Positions 1 through 9,554 of a DNA stretch of 64,000 nucleotides are shown here, in pieces. The stretch comes from CAYZGU01 sp964478165. Its GTDB lineage: Bacteria; Poribacteria; WGA-4E; JAJDTR01. The notes below the pieces were generated by a model, which saw nothing but the letters and a program-made list of their open reading frames with translations, was not told where the DNA came from and did no database searches. A program made the position numbers and the translations under genes. Each line of letters begins with the position of its first letter. The first letter of the stretch is position 1. The stretch covers positions 1 to 64,000 of the forward strand of contig CAYZGU010000020.1 in assembly GCA_964478165.1 (NCBI GenBank), written 5' to 3'.

Positions 1-82
1 TTGTTTCTTTTTTTTTTTTTTTTTTGTTTTCTTTTTTTGTTTTGCCTCCTCTTTTTTTTTTTTGTTTTCTCCCCCCCCGCCT
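1..82. repeat. Low-complexity polypyrimidine tract
   Basis: The first 82 bases are almost only T and C: long T runs broken by single G or C, then a run of eight C. No gene is visible here or up to base 214. It could be a real low-complexity stretch downstream of the permease gene or low-quality sequence at a contig end; the sequence alone cannot tell. Confidence 0.6.
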
Positions 83-214
83 CATGGTAACATTCTTGAA
101 TAGTGAGTAAAGTTAGAATGTTACCGGTGAGACGTGCAATGGTACTCATGGCCGCGTCTCGTTTTCGCACTGATTAGGGAAAGACTCATGGCGTCGCAGA
201 TTGCAACCAATTGT

Positions 215-1516
215 TTACTCTGTTCTTAGTGCTTCAACGGGGGAGAGTTGTGCTGCGCGAATGGCTGGATAAAGTCCAAAAAACACACCAATTGCCGCTG
301 AAACAGTTACTGAGATAATCATCCATTGCGTGGAAATGATAGCGGGCCACTCAGGTACAATTTTGACAATGCTGACCGCGATATGTGCCATTCCGTGTCC
401 GGCAAATAGACCTAGTCCGATACCAAGTAGTCCGCCAATACTGCACATCAGTGTTGCTTCCGCCAGGAATTGAAACATGATGTCGGTTCGTTTAGCACCG
501 AGGGCTTTTCGCAGGCCAATCTCTCTGGTACGCTCAGTGACTGATACGATCATCATGTTCATTATGCCGATACCGCCAACCAATAGTGAAAATCCAGCGA
601 TGATACCAAGCGTAGTTTTGATAATCGTGCTGATTTTCTCTAGTTGTTCCATGCCTTCTTTTAACACCCAGACATTGAAGAAATTGTCTCGGTTGTGGTG
701 TCGTTTCCGTATCACTGATTTTACCTCTTCGGTTGCTTTGTCAAGTAGTTCTGCCGTTTTAGCGTGCACAGAGAGCATTGTAACGCGGTCGTTTCCTGAA
801 AATCTTTGCTGTACTGTTGTGAGCGGCAAAAATATGATATTGTCCAAATTCCAACCGAATCGTAGGCTTCTTCCACGTGGCATCATCGTACCGACTACTA
901 TAAAACGTTCCGTGCTCCTGTCTTGTCTGTTTTTCCCCCAGCGGCCATGACTTCCGGATCCAAGTCCAATCTTAATCTCTTTGCCGATGGGATCTTGATC
1001 TGGGAAAAGCTCGGCTACGACTTGGTCTCCAAGAACACAGACTTTCTTTTTGCTCTCGACATCTGCATCTGAAATGAAGCGCCCTTCTTTCACGTTCCAA
1101 CTCATTGATTGAGAGAATGACGCGTTGACACCGTTGTATCCTACGCGCGTTTCTTTTCCGTCTTTGGCTTGCACTAGCACACCACGCCATTGCGGAATTC
1201 TAGGGACCACCAATTTAACAGAAGGACATTCTGCTTCAATGGCCAGGGCATCTTCATAGTGAAAGTATTCACTGCTTCGATTCGGTACCCAGCGTTCCCC
1301 CTTCCGAATGTGTGAGCTGCGATATAATGTGAATTGGTTGACACCACCGAGTTTTTCCGCGTCCCGAAGCACAATCAGTTTGGCGCCGTCTCCAATCGCT
1401 ATCATTGCAAGTACCGAAGCGACACCAATGATGATGCCAAGCATGGTCAGTAGCGATCGCATTTTGTTAATCCGAATTGCTGCCAGCCCAGCCGAAAAAC
1501 CTTCTCCCAATCTCAT
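215..1516 (-). CDS. MacB/FtsX-family ABC transporter permease
   Basis: Inner-membrane permease subunit of a MacB-type ABC exporter (433 aa). The order is typical: one membrane segment near residues 20-42, a large periplasmic MacB core domain to about 300, then three membrane segments near 304-325, 350-375 and 397-420. The conserved cytoplasmic motif TREIGLRKALGAKR lies just after the second membrane segment, and the end (YPAIRAAQLSPVEALRTE) is a family hallmark. Such permeases work with a separate or fused ATPase and often a periplasmic adaptor. No ATPase is fused and none lies upstream, so a partner may lie beyond base 1 of the window. Substrate unknown. Translation starts at an ATG at 1516. 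Confidence 0.9.
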   Translation of the reverse strand: MRLGEGFSAGLAAIRINKMRSLLTMLGIIIGVASVLAMIAIGDGAKLIVLRDAEKLGGVNQFTLYRSSHIRKGERWVPNRSSEYFHYEDALAIEAECPSVKLVVPRIPQWRGVLVQAKDGKETRVGYNGVNASFSQSMSWNVKEGRFISDADVESKKKVCVLGDQVVAELFPDQDPIGKEIKIGLGSGSHGRWGKNRQDRSTERFIVVGTMMPRGRSLRFGWNLDNIIFLPLTTVQQRFSGNDRVTMLSVHAKTAELLDKATEEVKSVIRKRHHNRDNFFNVWVLKEGMEQLEKISTIIKTTLGIIAGFSLLVGGIGIMNMMIVSVTERTREIGLRKALGAKRTDIMFQFLAEATLMCSIGGLLGIGLGLFAGHGMAHIAVSIVKIVPEWPAIISTQWMIISVTVSAAIGVFFGLYPAIRAAQLSPVEALRTE

Positions 1517-2150
1517 TTTTTTGTCTCCTGACGTGCCAGACCACCTTCAATTCCGAAAATACTCGGGAGTTTTGGACGAGTCATGGCAAAATTGGTTTAC
1601 TCAAAGAGGCAATCAAAGAGGCAATCAAAAAGTTGTCTACTTGTCCGCATGTGTTGAAGGAGTAACTACAACAAGTGGTTGAGAATCTGCCAACAATAAT
1701 GGTATAATCCACTTGTCAGCTGCTAGCAGCTGACAAGTGGATTATACCATTATTGCTTGTCTCTGGTGGCTGACAGATTGGGCCATTGTTGTTTGACGGT
1801 TTTTTTTTAACAGACAAAAGGATTCTGGATTCAAATCAGGCTGGACAGCTGCGTTGTGCTCGGGTATAAAATCGTTTTGTTTTGCGTGTTGCTGTTCTTT
1901 CAAGTCTCTTGACTGCAAATGAAATATCTACTCGGCGTAGCTTATCACCGATTTTGTCTGGGCCTGTTTTGGATTGGTGTTAGGCTGTTGTTTTGCCGCG
2001 CCTACATCTTCCGTACACTGCTTCTGAGTTAGGTTGCAACCTAAAGAATCAGTGTGTTATTTGTTTTGTCACCTCGGTATTCGAACGACCTCGATGCCGT
2101 AAAAGAGAATCCATGTGGATTAAGGTTTCACAATCGTGGATTGAAACGTG
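1517..2150. other. Divergent intergenic region with 62-bp palindrome
   Basis: This gap lies between two divergent genes and must hold both promoters. It contains a tandem copy of gaggcaatcaaa near 1605-1629 and the perfect palindrome at 1694-1755. No convincing coding sequence is visible. Confidence 0.7.
1694..1755. repeat. 62-bp perfect palindrome, no spacer
   Basis: Both arms of 31 bases match without a single mismatch and meet at a central GCTAGC with no loop. As DNA it could extrude a cruciform; as RNA it would form a very long hairpin. No T tract follows on either strand. Function unknown. Confidence 0.95.
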
Positions 2151-2975
2151 ATGAAAGCTTTCTACGCTAATCTTGAAGTTTCGTCTATCGGCGAAATTCC
2201 AGTGTTTGTCAGAAAATGGGGAATCGGTGCAAAGGTCCTTCTTGTTCACGGCTGGATGAATTCGAGTCTGAGATGGTACCGTCTGGTGCCTTTTCTGGCT
2301 AGACATTATGAAGTGTGGGCGTTCGACCTTCCCGGTTTTGGTCAAACTGCGCCGGTGTCGAGATGTCATACAACGTTGCAGACTTATTCAGCAATTCTTG
2401 CGAAGTTGATAGATGAGATTTCGGATGGGAAGGTGCTCCATGGTCTTGTCGGGCATTCAATGGGTGCGATATTGTCGCTACTTCTGCTGAAACGTCCGGA
2501 TTTCCCGGTAAACTGCATCATAGCCTCAGGTGCGCCCATAACTGGTGTTTCCTATTTAAGGCCTTTAGTGAATCGATCCAGGATTGTTACTATGTGTTTG
2601 AGCATGTTTCAAGTGTGGATGCAATTGGACGCTAAGTGTAAGAACTCGTGTTCTCGACACTCAGGCGATGGGGCTAAAGTCGGTTTTGAGAATCGGCGCC
2701 AGGTTCACGTCCCTACGGCTGGCGTTCTATTGAAACAGGTCTGCAATTGTAATCTATTTAGCGACTTGCAGCCGTTCCTGAGTAGAGTGACCCCAAATAT
2801 ACTGATTGCGCGTGGAGAGAAGGATCCCTTTAGTTCGCGTGAAGACTCAGTTCGCCTTGCACAGCGACTTGGTGGTGGATTCCATGACTTTCTGGGTAGT
2901 CGCCATTCTCCGCTTATTGAAGCCCCTGGGGATTCTTATCCGATTCTTCGCGAAGTTTTGGAGCAATCTAACTGA
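2151..2975 (+). CDS. Alpha/beta hydrolase
   Basis: A soluble alpha/beta-hydrolase-fold enzyme of 274 aa. The visible family features are the oxyanion-hole segment LLVHGW near residue 32, the nucleophile elbow G-H-S-M-G with Ser103, an acid residue in RGEKDPF (Asp225) and a catalytic His in SRHSPL (His252). A GTG codon sits directly before the ATG at 2151; I prefer the ATG. There is no clear Shine-Dalgarno sequence. It stands alone, divergent from the MacB-type permease, so its substrate cannot be inferred: esterase, lipase or C-C hydrolase are all possible. Confidence 0.85.
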   Translation: MKAFYANLEVSSIGEIPVFVRKWGIGAKVLLVHGWMNSSLRWYRLVPFLARHYEVWAFDLPGFGQTAPVSRCHTTLQTYSAILAKLIDEISDGKVLHGLVGHSMGAILSLLLLKRPDFPVNCIIASGAPITGVSYLRPLVNRSRIVTMCLSMFQVWMQLDAKCKNSCSRHSGDGAKVGFENRRQVHVPTAGVLLKQVCNCNLFSDLQPFLSRVTPNILIARGEKDPFSSREDSVRLAQRLGGGFHDFLGSRHSPLIEAPGDSYPILREVLEQSN

Positions 2976-3907
2976 TTGCTCCCTACCTCATTGTTGTGTT
3001 TGTTCATAATCCACGGGTGAAGATGGCCAATTCTGGTTGGACTGGGTATGCGTTTGGGCCATGGCATCCTGAAAGGGTTGTTCTTTGTCGCGGTTTTCGG
3101 GTTGTTGGCGAACAAGGATGAATGAAGATGAACAGGAACGAGGTTCAATCTCTGCGACTGTGACTTTCCCAATGATTATCCTATTGAACCCCTCCGACTA
3201 TCAATTCGGAGTATGTTTCTCATCACGCCATCGATGCTCGCTAGTATCTTTGAAATTATGTTTCTATTGTCACGGATAAGACGAATTCTGCGTCCGATGA
3301 CTGAACGCGCGTTTGAGAATGTGGCTTTCTTTAATAGAGACGCATATAGGCTAGAGAAAAGAAGATGGTAGCTTGCGATTTAACGTGCTCATACTTGATA
3401 TCTTGAATAAGCGTCTTAATACTGTGCGAAGAATCTCCCGATTGTTTGTTCGGTGTTTGTGCTATACAAGGGACTTAATGGCTTATGAACGTTTCAACGG
3501 CTCGGGCGTATTTTCAAGAGCGAGCAACCATCGTCGAAGTTGTAAATAGGAACTAGTTCTTGACCTGCCTGATTCAGGGTTTGCCGATGAAGTAGAATGG
3601 TGTGATTTTGGCGGCTCCGGATGTTGGTGCGAGGAAAATGTCTTGTTCAATGTATTCTATGTGACTAGAATGGGTGGCTAAGGAATTCTGAGTTCACTAT
3701 GCTAGTGCATAGCGTTGTGCAATTTTATTTCTAATATCAAGCACCGACGTGTGCCATGTAGATAAAGCCAAGTTGCCAAGCCTATAAATGCCAATGTTAA
3801 CTTTTTGGTAATCCCTTCCACAACGAAGTTTGATTAGCGGGAAACAAACTGTTGAAATCGACCGTGTCAAGAATTAATCCACACTTTCATGGGAGGCTAA
3901 CAGAAGA
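2976..3907. other. Gene-free region of about 0.9 kb
   Basis: No open frame here has both a ribosome binding site and a recognisable protein. A short hairpin, ctatgc-tagt-gcatag, lies at 3697-3712. A nearly identical 17-base stretch recurs at 28386-28402. Confidence 0.6.
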
Positions 3908-5584
3908 ATGGACACGAAAACGTATCGAGTTTTCGCTTGGATGTTAAGCCTGTTATTCTCTTATGTTGCTCATTTTCCAGCTTTCTCTGAAGCTCTTCCC
4001 CGATTCATCGACATTACGAGAGAATGCGGAATTGATTTTGTCCACAACAGTGGGAAGTTCGGGAAGAAGTACCTCCCTGAAACAATGGGAGCGGGTTGTG
4101 CTTTCATAGACTTTGATAGCGATGGCTGGCAGGATATTCTGTTGCTCAACGGTCGGGACTGGGTTGGCCATCCGACTGGACGGCGACAAACCATGGGGCT
4201 GTACCGAAATAGGCATGACGGAACATTCGTTGACGTGACGCAGTCGGCAGGTCTCATGATATCAGTATACGGGATGGGAGTGGCTGTTGCAGACTACGAT
4301 AACGATGGGAATGATGATTTCTATATTAGCTCCTTAGACAATGACCGCTTGTTTCAAAACCAAGGGGACGGAACCTTTGTAGATGTGACGGAGAGGTCCG
4401 GAATCCATAATCCGGGTTTCGGAGCAAGTTGCGCTTGGTTCGATTACAATAAAGATGGTAATCTAGACCTGTATGTTACAAATTACGTGGAGTGGACGAT
4501 GGGAACCGACCTGTTTTGCACTCTGGATGGTACAAATAAGTCTTATTGCACGCCAGAATCCTATAAAGGACAATCTAGCCGATTGTTCAGAAACCGTGGC
4601 AACGGCACTTTTGTTGATGTATCACGGATTGCCCGTATCGAAGATCCTACAAGTAAGTCCCTCGGTGTGTGCATCTTCGATTACAATGATGATGGTTGGC
4701 CCGATATATTTGAGGCAAATGATACACAACCCAACAAACTCTATCAGAATAATGGCGATGGCACGTTTTTCGAAACTGGAATGATCTCCGGAATCGCATA
4801 TGACGAAAGGGGCGTTGCGACCGGAGCCATGGGAATTGATGCAGGAGACTACGATCTAAGCGGAAAAGAAAGCTTGGTGATTGGGAATTTTTCAAATGAG
4901 ATGATTAATCTTTATCACAATGAGGGAGATTTTTTTATTGATGATGCCCCTGTTTCCCATATCGGGAGTACGAGCTTGCTCACGCTCACGTTTGGCTGTT
5001 TCTTCTTTGATTTCGATCTGGACGGAATGCTCGATATATTTGCCGCCAATGGGCATGTTGAAAATGAGATTAATGCGGTACAAAGTGAGGTAACTTATGC
5101 ACAACTGCCTCACTTGTTCCGAAACATTGGTGGGGCAAAGTTCGAAGACGTTGCGGAGAGGGTTGGTTCAGATTTTGCGAAGCCCATCGTTGGACGAGGT
5201 GCTGCATACGGCGATATTGATAACGATGGCGACTGGGATCTTCTAATTTCGACATCTAACGGTCGCCCGTATCTTTTTCGTAATGACGGGGGCAATAAAA
5301 ACCATTGGATTAAACTGAAGTTGATTGGAGATCAGAGTAATCGAAACGGAATTGGCGCAAAGGTTACTCTAACATCAAGCTCTGGAAAGCAGATCCAAAC
5401 AATTAAGAGCGGGTGCAGTTACTGTTCTCAGAGCGAGCTTTCAGTAATCTTCGGCGTTGGGATTGATACGGAGATCGAATCGATTGAGGTTAATTGGCCG
5501 GCTGGAACGCTTAATCGATTGGTTGATGTGCGTCCGAATCAGTTAATTTACGTTAACGAAGGCAAGGAGCGTGACAATCAGTAA
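3908..5584 (+). CDS. Secreted CRTAC1-like FG-GAP/ASPIC-UnbV protein
   Basis: Predicted secreted protein of 558 aa with a Sec signal peptide (residues 1 to about 28). It carries a series of FG-GAP/VCBS-type repeats with calcium-binding DxDxDGxxD loops, seen at residues 68-77, 129-138, 179-188, 258-267, 368-377 and 436-445. These repeats build a beta-propeller. The C-terminal part, about 464-552, matches the ASPIC/UnbV domain (NHWIKLKL, NGIGAKV, then IEVNWPAGTLNRLVDV). Such proteins occur in many marine and soil bacteria and resemble animal CRTAC1; their ligand is unknown and adhesion or glycan binding is likely. A GGGAGG lies 11 bases before the ATG. No partner gene is adjacent. Confidence 0.88.
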   Translation: MDTKTYRVFAWMLSLLFSYVAHFPAFSEALPRFIDITRECGIDFVHNSGKFGKKYLPETMGAGCAFIDFDSDGWQDILLLNGRDWVGHPTGRRQTMGLYRNRHDGTFVDVTQSAGLMISVYGMGVAVADYDNDGNDDFYISSLDNDRLFQNQGDGTFVDVTERSGIHNPGFGASCAWFDYNKDGNLDLYVTNYVEWTMGTDLFCTLDGTNKSYCTPESYKGQSSRLFRNRGNGTFVDVSRIARIEDPTSKSLGVCIFDYNDDGWPDIFEANDTQPNKLYQNNGDGTFFETGMISGIAYDERGVATGAMGIDAGDYDLSGKESLVIGNFSNEMINLYHNEGDFFIDDAPVSHIGSTSLLTLTFGCFFFDFDLDGMLDIFAANGHVENEINAVQSEVTYAQLPHLFRNIGGAKFEDVAERVGSDFAKPIVGRGAAYGDIDNDGDWDLLISTSNGRPYLFRNDGGNKNHWIKLKLIGDQSNRNGIGAKVTLTSSSGKQIQTIKSGCSYCSQSELSVIFGVGIDTEIESIEVNWPAGTLNRLVDVRPNQLIYVNEGKERDNQ

Positions 5585-5888
5585 ATGTGCCAATAAATCA
5601 TATCCACGAGCAGATCAATTCTGTCTTGTCAATACAGCTGAACAAGGTCGAATTTCTGTGTTCCCGGAAAGTGTTAGCAATCTTGATTGTGACGTTGAGG
5701 GCATTGCTGGATTGTGCGGTTCTTCGCACGGGACGGCCAAGGCTAGCCCTGCCTCTTGGCCGTCCCGTGCGAGGCATCGCACATGTGGAAGTTGACATGC
5801 AGAACGATGTTGTGACTGAGGCAGGTCGATTATGAGAAGATCAGACTGCGATCCGGGGGTGCTATTCTAGACTGAAATGTTTTGACTA
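5585..5888. other. Convergent intergenic region with strong hairpin
   Basis: The gap between the convergent ends of the CRTAC1-like gene and dnaK holds the hairpin at 5725-5771 and no gene that I can support. Confidence 0.7.
5725..5771. terminator. 17-bp GC-rich hairpin between convergent genes
   Basis: Perfect 17-base arms (5725-5741 and 5755-5771) enclose a 13-base loop, and one more A-T pair can form outside. It lies where two transcription units converge, so a bidirectional terminator is plausible. No T run follows on either strand, so it is not a classical intrinsic terminator. Confidence 0.5.
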
Positions 5889-7853
5889 TCATTGTTTAGT
5901 TTCCTGAGAATCTTCATCGATGACCTCGTAATCAGCGTCGATGACTTCACCTTCTGGTTCTCTTTCACTATCTGTGGCTGGGGACTCAGCTGTTGTTGAA
6001 CCGCTACCAGGGGCGTTCCCGCTGGATTCAGCCTCCTGTTGCTCTGAAGCCGTCTGTTGGTACAGTTCGGCCGAAACTTCATGCCATATTTGAGTCAGTG
6101 ATTCAGTTGCCGATTTGATTTCTTCATGGTTCTCACCATTTAACGCTTCTTTGACTCGCTCAACCGCGGCCTCGACCTTGCTCTTTGTCTCGGCGTCCAC
6201 CTTGTCGCTGAACTCATTCAAGCTTTTTTCAGTTTCGTAGACGAGAGAATCACCCTGGTGGCGAACTTCAAATTCTTCGCGCTTACGCTGGTCTTCGTCG
6301 GCATGTGCTTCGGCATCCTTGACCATTTGCTCGACTTCTGTTTCTGAGAGGCCAGAGGAGGCAGTAATTGTGATATTCTGTTCCTTGCCCGTGGCAGTGT
6401 CCTTTGCCGATACTTTGAGAATACCGTTCGCATCAATATCGAATGAGACCTCAATCTGTGGCATACCACGTGCTGCTGGCGGGATGCCGTCTAGGCGAAA
6501 ACGACCAATTGTCTTGTTGTAAACCGATTGTTCGCGTTCACCCTGTAAGACGTGAACGTCCACCGATGTTTGACTGTCCTCCGCCGTAGTAAATATCTGC
6601 GATTTTTTTGTCGGAACGGTTGTATTTCGTTCGATTAGTTTTGTAGACATGCCACCCAGTGTTTCTATACCCAGTGACAGTGGTGTTACGTCAAGGAGTA
6701 AAATGTCCTTGACTTCCGAGTCGCCGGAGAGGATTCCACCCTGAATAGCGGCACCGACTGCAACCACTTCGTCCGGGTTTACACCCTTATGCGGCTCTCT
6801 CTCGAAGAGTTGCTGTACTGCTTCTTGGACTTTTGGCATTCGAGTCTGTCCACCAACGAGAATTACTTCATCAATGTCTTGAGGGGATAGATTTGCATCG
6901 GCCAGTGCCTTTCGACACGGTTCAAGAGTTCGGCTGACAAGCTCGTCCGTGAGTTGTTCGAGTTTTGCACGTGCGAGAGGCATGTTCAAGTGCTTTGGTC
7001 CACTCGCATCGGCCGTGATGAATGGCAAGTTTACGTCTGTTTGTAATGCCGTTGACAGTTCACACTTTGCTTTCTCGGCCCCTTCTTTGAGACGCTGAAG
7101 CGCCATTGTGTCTTTGCGTAGGTCAATTCCCTGCTCCCGCTTAAACTCATCGGCAAGCCAGTCAATAATCTGCTGGTCGAAGTCATCTCCACCAAGATGT
7201 GTATCACCGTTCGTACTCTTCACTTCAAAAACACCGTCGCCGATCTCTAGAATGGAGATGTCGAAAGTTCCACCGCCTAGGTCATATACTGCGATTTTGA
7301 GATCTTTTTTGTTTTCTAACCCGTATGCCAACGATGCAGCTGTTGGCTCATTAATGATGCGAAGGACTTCTAGTCCGGCAATTTTGCCGGCATCTTTCGT
7401 TGCTTGCCGCTGTGAGTCGTTAAAATACGCAGGCACGGTGACGACGGCCTGGGTAACTTTCTCGCCGAGATAAGCCTCTGCCGTTTCTCTCATCTTTTGG
7501 AGTGTCATTGCGGAAATCTCCGGGGGCGAGTATGTCTTTTCCTCAATCTTTACCGCCACATCACCATCTTTGTCGGCAACTACCTCATAGGGAACACGCT
7601 TGAGTTCTTCGGCTACCTCAGCATGCTTCCGTCCCATGAACCTCTTAATCGAGAATACAGTATTCGTTGGATTGGTAATAGCTTGACGTTTGGCTACTTG
7701 GCCGACTAGCCTTTCTGCGTCTTTTGTGAACGCGACAATCGAAGGTGTTGTTCGTGCGCCTTCAGCATTCTCGATTACTTTGGGGTCACCGCTTTCCAAA
7801 ATTGCAACGCATGAGTTGGTTGTTCCTAAATCAATCCCAATGACTTTACTCAT
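5889..7853 (-). CDS. dnaK: Chaperone protein DnaK (Hsp70)
   Basis: Complete 654-aa Hsp70 chaperone, close to the usual bacterial length. The ATPase domain shows the phosphate-1 motif GIDLGTTNS at residues 5-13, the phosphate-2 segment VYDLGGGTFDISI and the adenosine motif VILVGGQTRMPKVQ. The substrate-binding domain begins near LLLDVTPLSLGIETLGG, and the end is the acidic tail typical of DnaK. A strong GGAGGAA precedes the ATG. A REC-only response regulator lies 30 bases upstream in the same direction and probably shares its transcript. The co-chaperone gene dnaJ is far away at the other end of the window, and no grpE or CIRCE operator is visible near either. Confidence 0.98.
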   Translation of the reverse strand: MSKVIGIDLGTTNSCVAILESGDPKVIENAEGARTTPSIVAFTKDAERLVGQVAKRQAITNPTNTVFSIKRFMGRKHAEVAEELKRVPYEVVADKDGDVAVKIEEKTYSPPEISAMTLQKMRETAEAYLGEKVTQAVVTVPAYFNDSQRQATKDAGKIAGLEVLRIINEPTAASLAYGLENKKDLKIAVYDLGGGTFDISILEIGDGVFEVKSTNGDTHLGGDDFDQQIIDWLADEFKREQGIDLRKDTMALQRLKEGAEKAKCELSTALQTDVNLPFITADASGPKHLNMPLARAKLEQLTDELVSRTLEPCRKALADANLSPQDIDEVILVGGQTRMPKVQEAVQQLFEREPHKGVNPDEVVAVGAAIQGGILSGDSEVKDILLLDVTPLSLGIETLGGMSTKLIERNTTVPTKKSQIFTTAEDSQTSVDVHVLQGEREQSVYNKTIGRFRLDGIPPAARGMPQIEVSFDIDANGILKVSAKDTATGKEQNITITASSGLSETEVEQMVKDAEAHADEDQRKREEFEVRHQGDSLVYETEKSLNEFSDKVDAETKSKVEAAVERVKEALNGENHEEIKSATESLTQIWHEVSAELYQQTASEQQEAESSGNAPGSGSTTAESPATDSEREPEGEVIDADYEVIDEDSQETKQ

Positions 7854-7883
7854 ATGATATTTCCTCCATTCACTAACTTTAGC

Positions 7884-8345
7884 TTATTTGACGATTCGAA
7901 TCCATCGGTAAAATATTGATCTCTTAATCTGGACGGCGTGGGGCCGTCCTTGCGAACCTGTCGCCGAATGCTGTTTAAAATCCAAGGCGCGTTCAACGAA
8001 TTGCAGGAATTGGCGCAAATCTATAGGTTTGGGAATAAATGTGAATGCTCCTGCTTCAAACACATCCAATTTCACGTTCTTCGAGGTGTTCGCGCTCATG
8101 ATGATTACAAAGACACCCGGCTCTCGCTGTTTTATATGCTGCAGTAGTTCCAAGCCTGTCGTATCTGGCAGATCATAATCCAAAATTGCAAGATCTAGTG
8201 GGTTGTCTTGTAGAATTTTCAGTGCATCGTATCCACAGGAGGCCGAAAACGTTTCGTAGTTGGCCCGATTTAACACCTCACCTAGTACCTCTAATGAGGC
8301 GGTATCATCGTCAACAATAAGAATACGATGTGTTTGCCCAACCAT
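7884..8345 (-). CDS. Single-domain response regulator (REC only)
   Basis: A 153-aa receiver domain without an output domain. Conserved features are the acidic pocket VDDD (11-14), the phosphorylatable Asp56 in LAILDYDLPD, Ser84 in IIMSANTS and Lys106 in IPKP. About 30 basic and polar residues follow the domain without resemblance to a DNA-binding fold. Proteins of this kind (CheY- or Spo0F-like) pass phosphate or act by protein contact. It is the first gene of a probable two-gene unit with dnaK, 30 bases apart, an unusual partner. No histidine kinase lies nearby. The ATG at 8345 has GGGAAGGG upstream at slightly long spacing. Confidence 0.92.
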   Translation of the reverse strand: MVGQTHRILIVDDDTASLEVLGEVLNRANYETFSASCGYDALKILQDNPLDLAILDYDLPDTTGLELLQHIKQREPGVFVIIMSANTSKNVKLDVFEAGAFTFIPKPIDLRQFLQFVERALDFKQHSATGSQGRPHAVQIKRSIFYRWIRIVK

Positions 8346-8815
8346 TGTACGGTTTTCCCTTCCCCACTAGCTTGATCAGAGTTCGGCCCAACAACATCAA
8401 TGGGTGTTGTGAAACGCTGCAAGACTTGTGCCAGGGTTGTGAGCGTGTGTCACAGTTCTAAGACACAGATATCCGTAAGTTTCTCTAGCCTAGTATTTGG
8501 CGACTCTTTTGCTATTCATTAACGACTAAAAACTCGGAATTTTCCCTAGAAACTGGCTGATGTAATTTGGCGTATCAGCTGGAGATTAGGTGTGAGGTTC
8601 ATGCCAAATTGGCAATATTGAGAATTTTCTTGTCAATTTGGCGTGCACGAGAAATTAGCTACCGCCATAATTGTGCTATTTGAATCAAAAATGTTCTGCG
8701 CCACGGGATACCCTATCATAGGTGCAACGGGTGAGCTGATTAGTCGTTTTGCCCAAAAACTTGAGGACTTAGAAGATGACAGCTTGGCCGGGTTTATTGG
8801 TTCTAGTGCCAGATT
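8346..8815. other. Regulatory gap upstream of regulator-dnaK unit
   Basis: A 470-base gap that must hold the promoter for the response regulator and dnaK. It carries repeated copies of aatttggcgt (8564-8573, 8635-8644) and the inverted repeat described separately. No coding sequence is supported. Confidence 0.55.
8600..8645. promoter_or_regulatory. Inverted repeat, possible operator
   Basis: The arms catgccaaattg (8600-8611) and caatttggcgtg (8634-8645) match at 11 of 12 positions with a 22-base spacer. A third copy of the aatttggcgt core lies at 8564-8573 inside the perfect 6-base hairpin gctgat/atcagc. Repeated half-sites upstream of a regulator-chaperone unit suggest a protein-binding site, but no known heat-shock operator such as CIRCE is matched. 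Confidence 0.35.
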
Positions 8816-9520
8816 TTAGGCTAAGTCGGTCAGCTTGTTTCCTGTTTTCTTTTGCTGTCGCTTGTGGATTAGGCTGGGAGCCAGCGACACCAGGATGATG
8901 CCTATGCCAATGCCAGCGAGATAAAGCCAAGTTTTTCCTGTGTTTCCCGTGTCAATGTGGACTGCTGCTGCGCCTAATTGGACATATGCGGCCGTTCCCG
9001 GCAACATACAAATCCATGAAACTAATAGGAAAGTCACAAACTTAATTTTAGTAAGACCATAGACGTAGTTCTGGATATTGAATGGAAATACGGGTACAAG
9101 GCGGGTAATCATCAAGATTTTCCATCCTTGTTTCGATACGCCCTCATCTATTCTTTGAAGTTGTGGATGTCCTTTAATCCATTCTTCAACAATGTTTCGC
9201 GCCAGATAACGACCAATTATAAATGCGCAAGACATACCAATGGTCGATCCTATGGATGTATAGACGATGCCCCAAACCGGTCCAAACGCAAGCCCAGAAA
9301 ACATTGTCATGGGAAGACCAGGGAGGAGGAGGAGGGTGGCCATCATATAAAGTCCAATGTACGCGAGGGGCGGAATCGCTCCAAAGCTGTTGAGTCGCTT
9401 TCCGATTGTGACAATCTCGTTCTGGAAAAAATATTCGGTAACGTTGAAATATCCCAGCACCCCGCAGATAGAAGCAACCACAATGGCGGTAGCGATACAT
9501 TTTTTGAAGTTTTTGTTCAT
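8816..9520 (-). CDS. TVP38/TMEM64 (DedA-like) membrane protein
   Basis: Integral membrane protein of 234 aa in the SNARE-associated/VTT superfamily. Visible features are an N-terminal membrane segment (residues 9-28), the signature region LPGLPMTMFSGLAFGP with the following small-residue segment GSTIGMSCAFIIGRYLAR, and three further hydrophobic segments. Members are thought to act in lipid scrambling or membrane homeostasis; the exact role here is unknown. I chose the ATG at 9520. A TTG at 9553, one base after the stop of the upstream gene, would add 11 residues. It probably forms a unit with the upstream membrane protein. Confidence 0.8.
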   Translation of the reverse strand: MNKNFKKCIATAIVVASICGVLGYFNVTEYFFQNEIVTIGKRLNSFGAIPPLAYIGLYMMATLLLLPGLPMTMFSGLAFGPVWGIVYTSIGSTIGMSCAFIIGRYLARNIVEEWIKGHPQLQRIDEGVSKQGWKILMITRLVPVFPFNIQNYVYGLTKIKFVTFLLVSWICMLPGTAAYVQLGAAAVHIDTGNTGKTWLYLAGIGIGIILVSLAPSLIHKRQQKKTGNKLTDLA

Positions 9521-9554
9521 AGTGAGAGACTGCTGAAAATCGGCGCGAAGCAAT

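Noticed and set aside
7854..8815. CIRCE or other heat-shock operator near dnaK
   Set aside because: No TTAGCACTC-N9-GAGTGCTAA-like element is visible.
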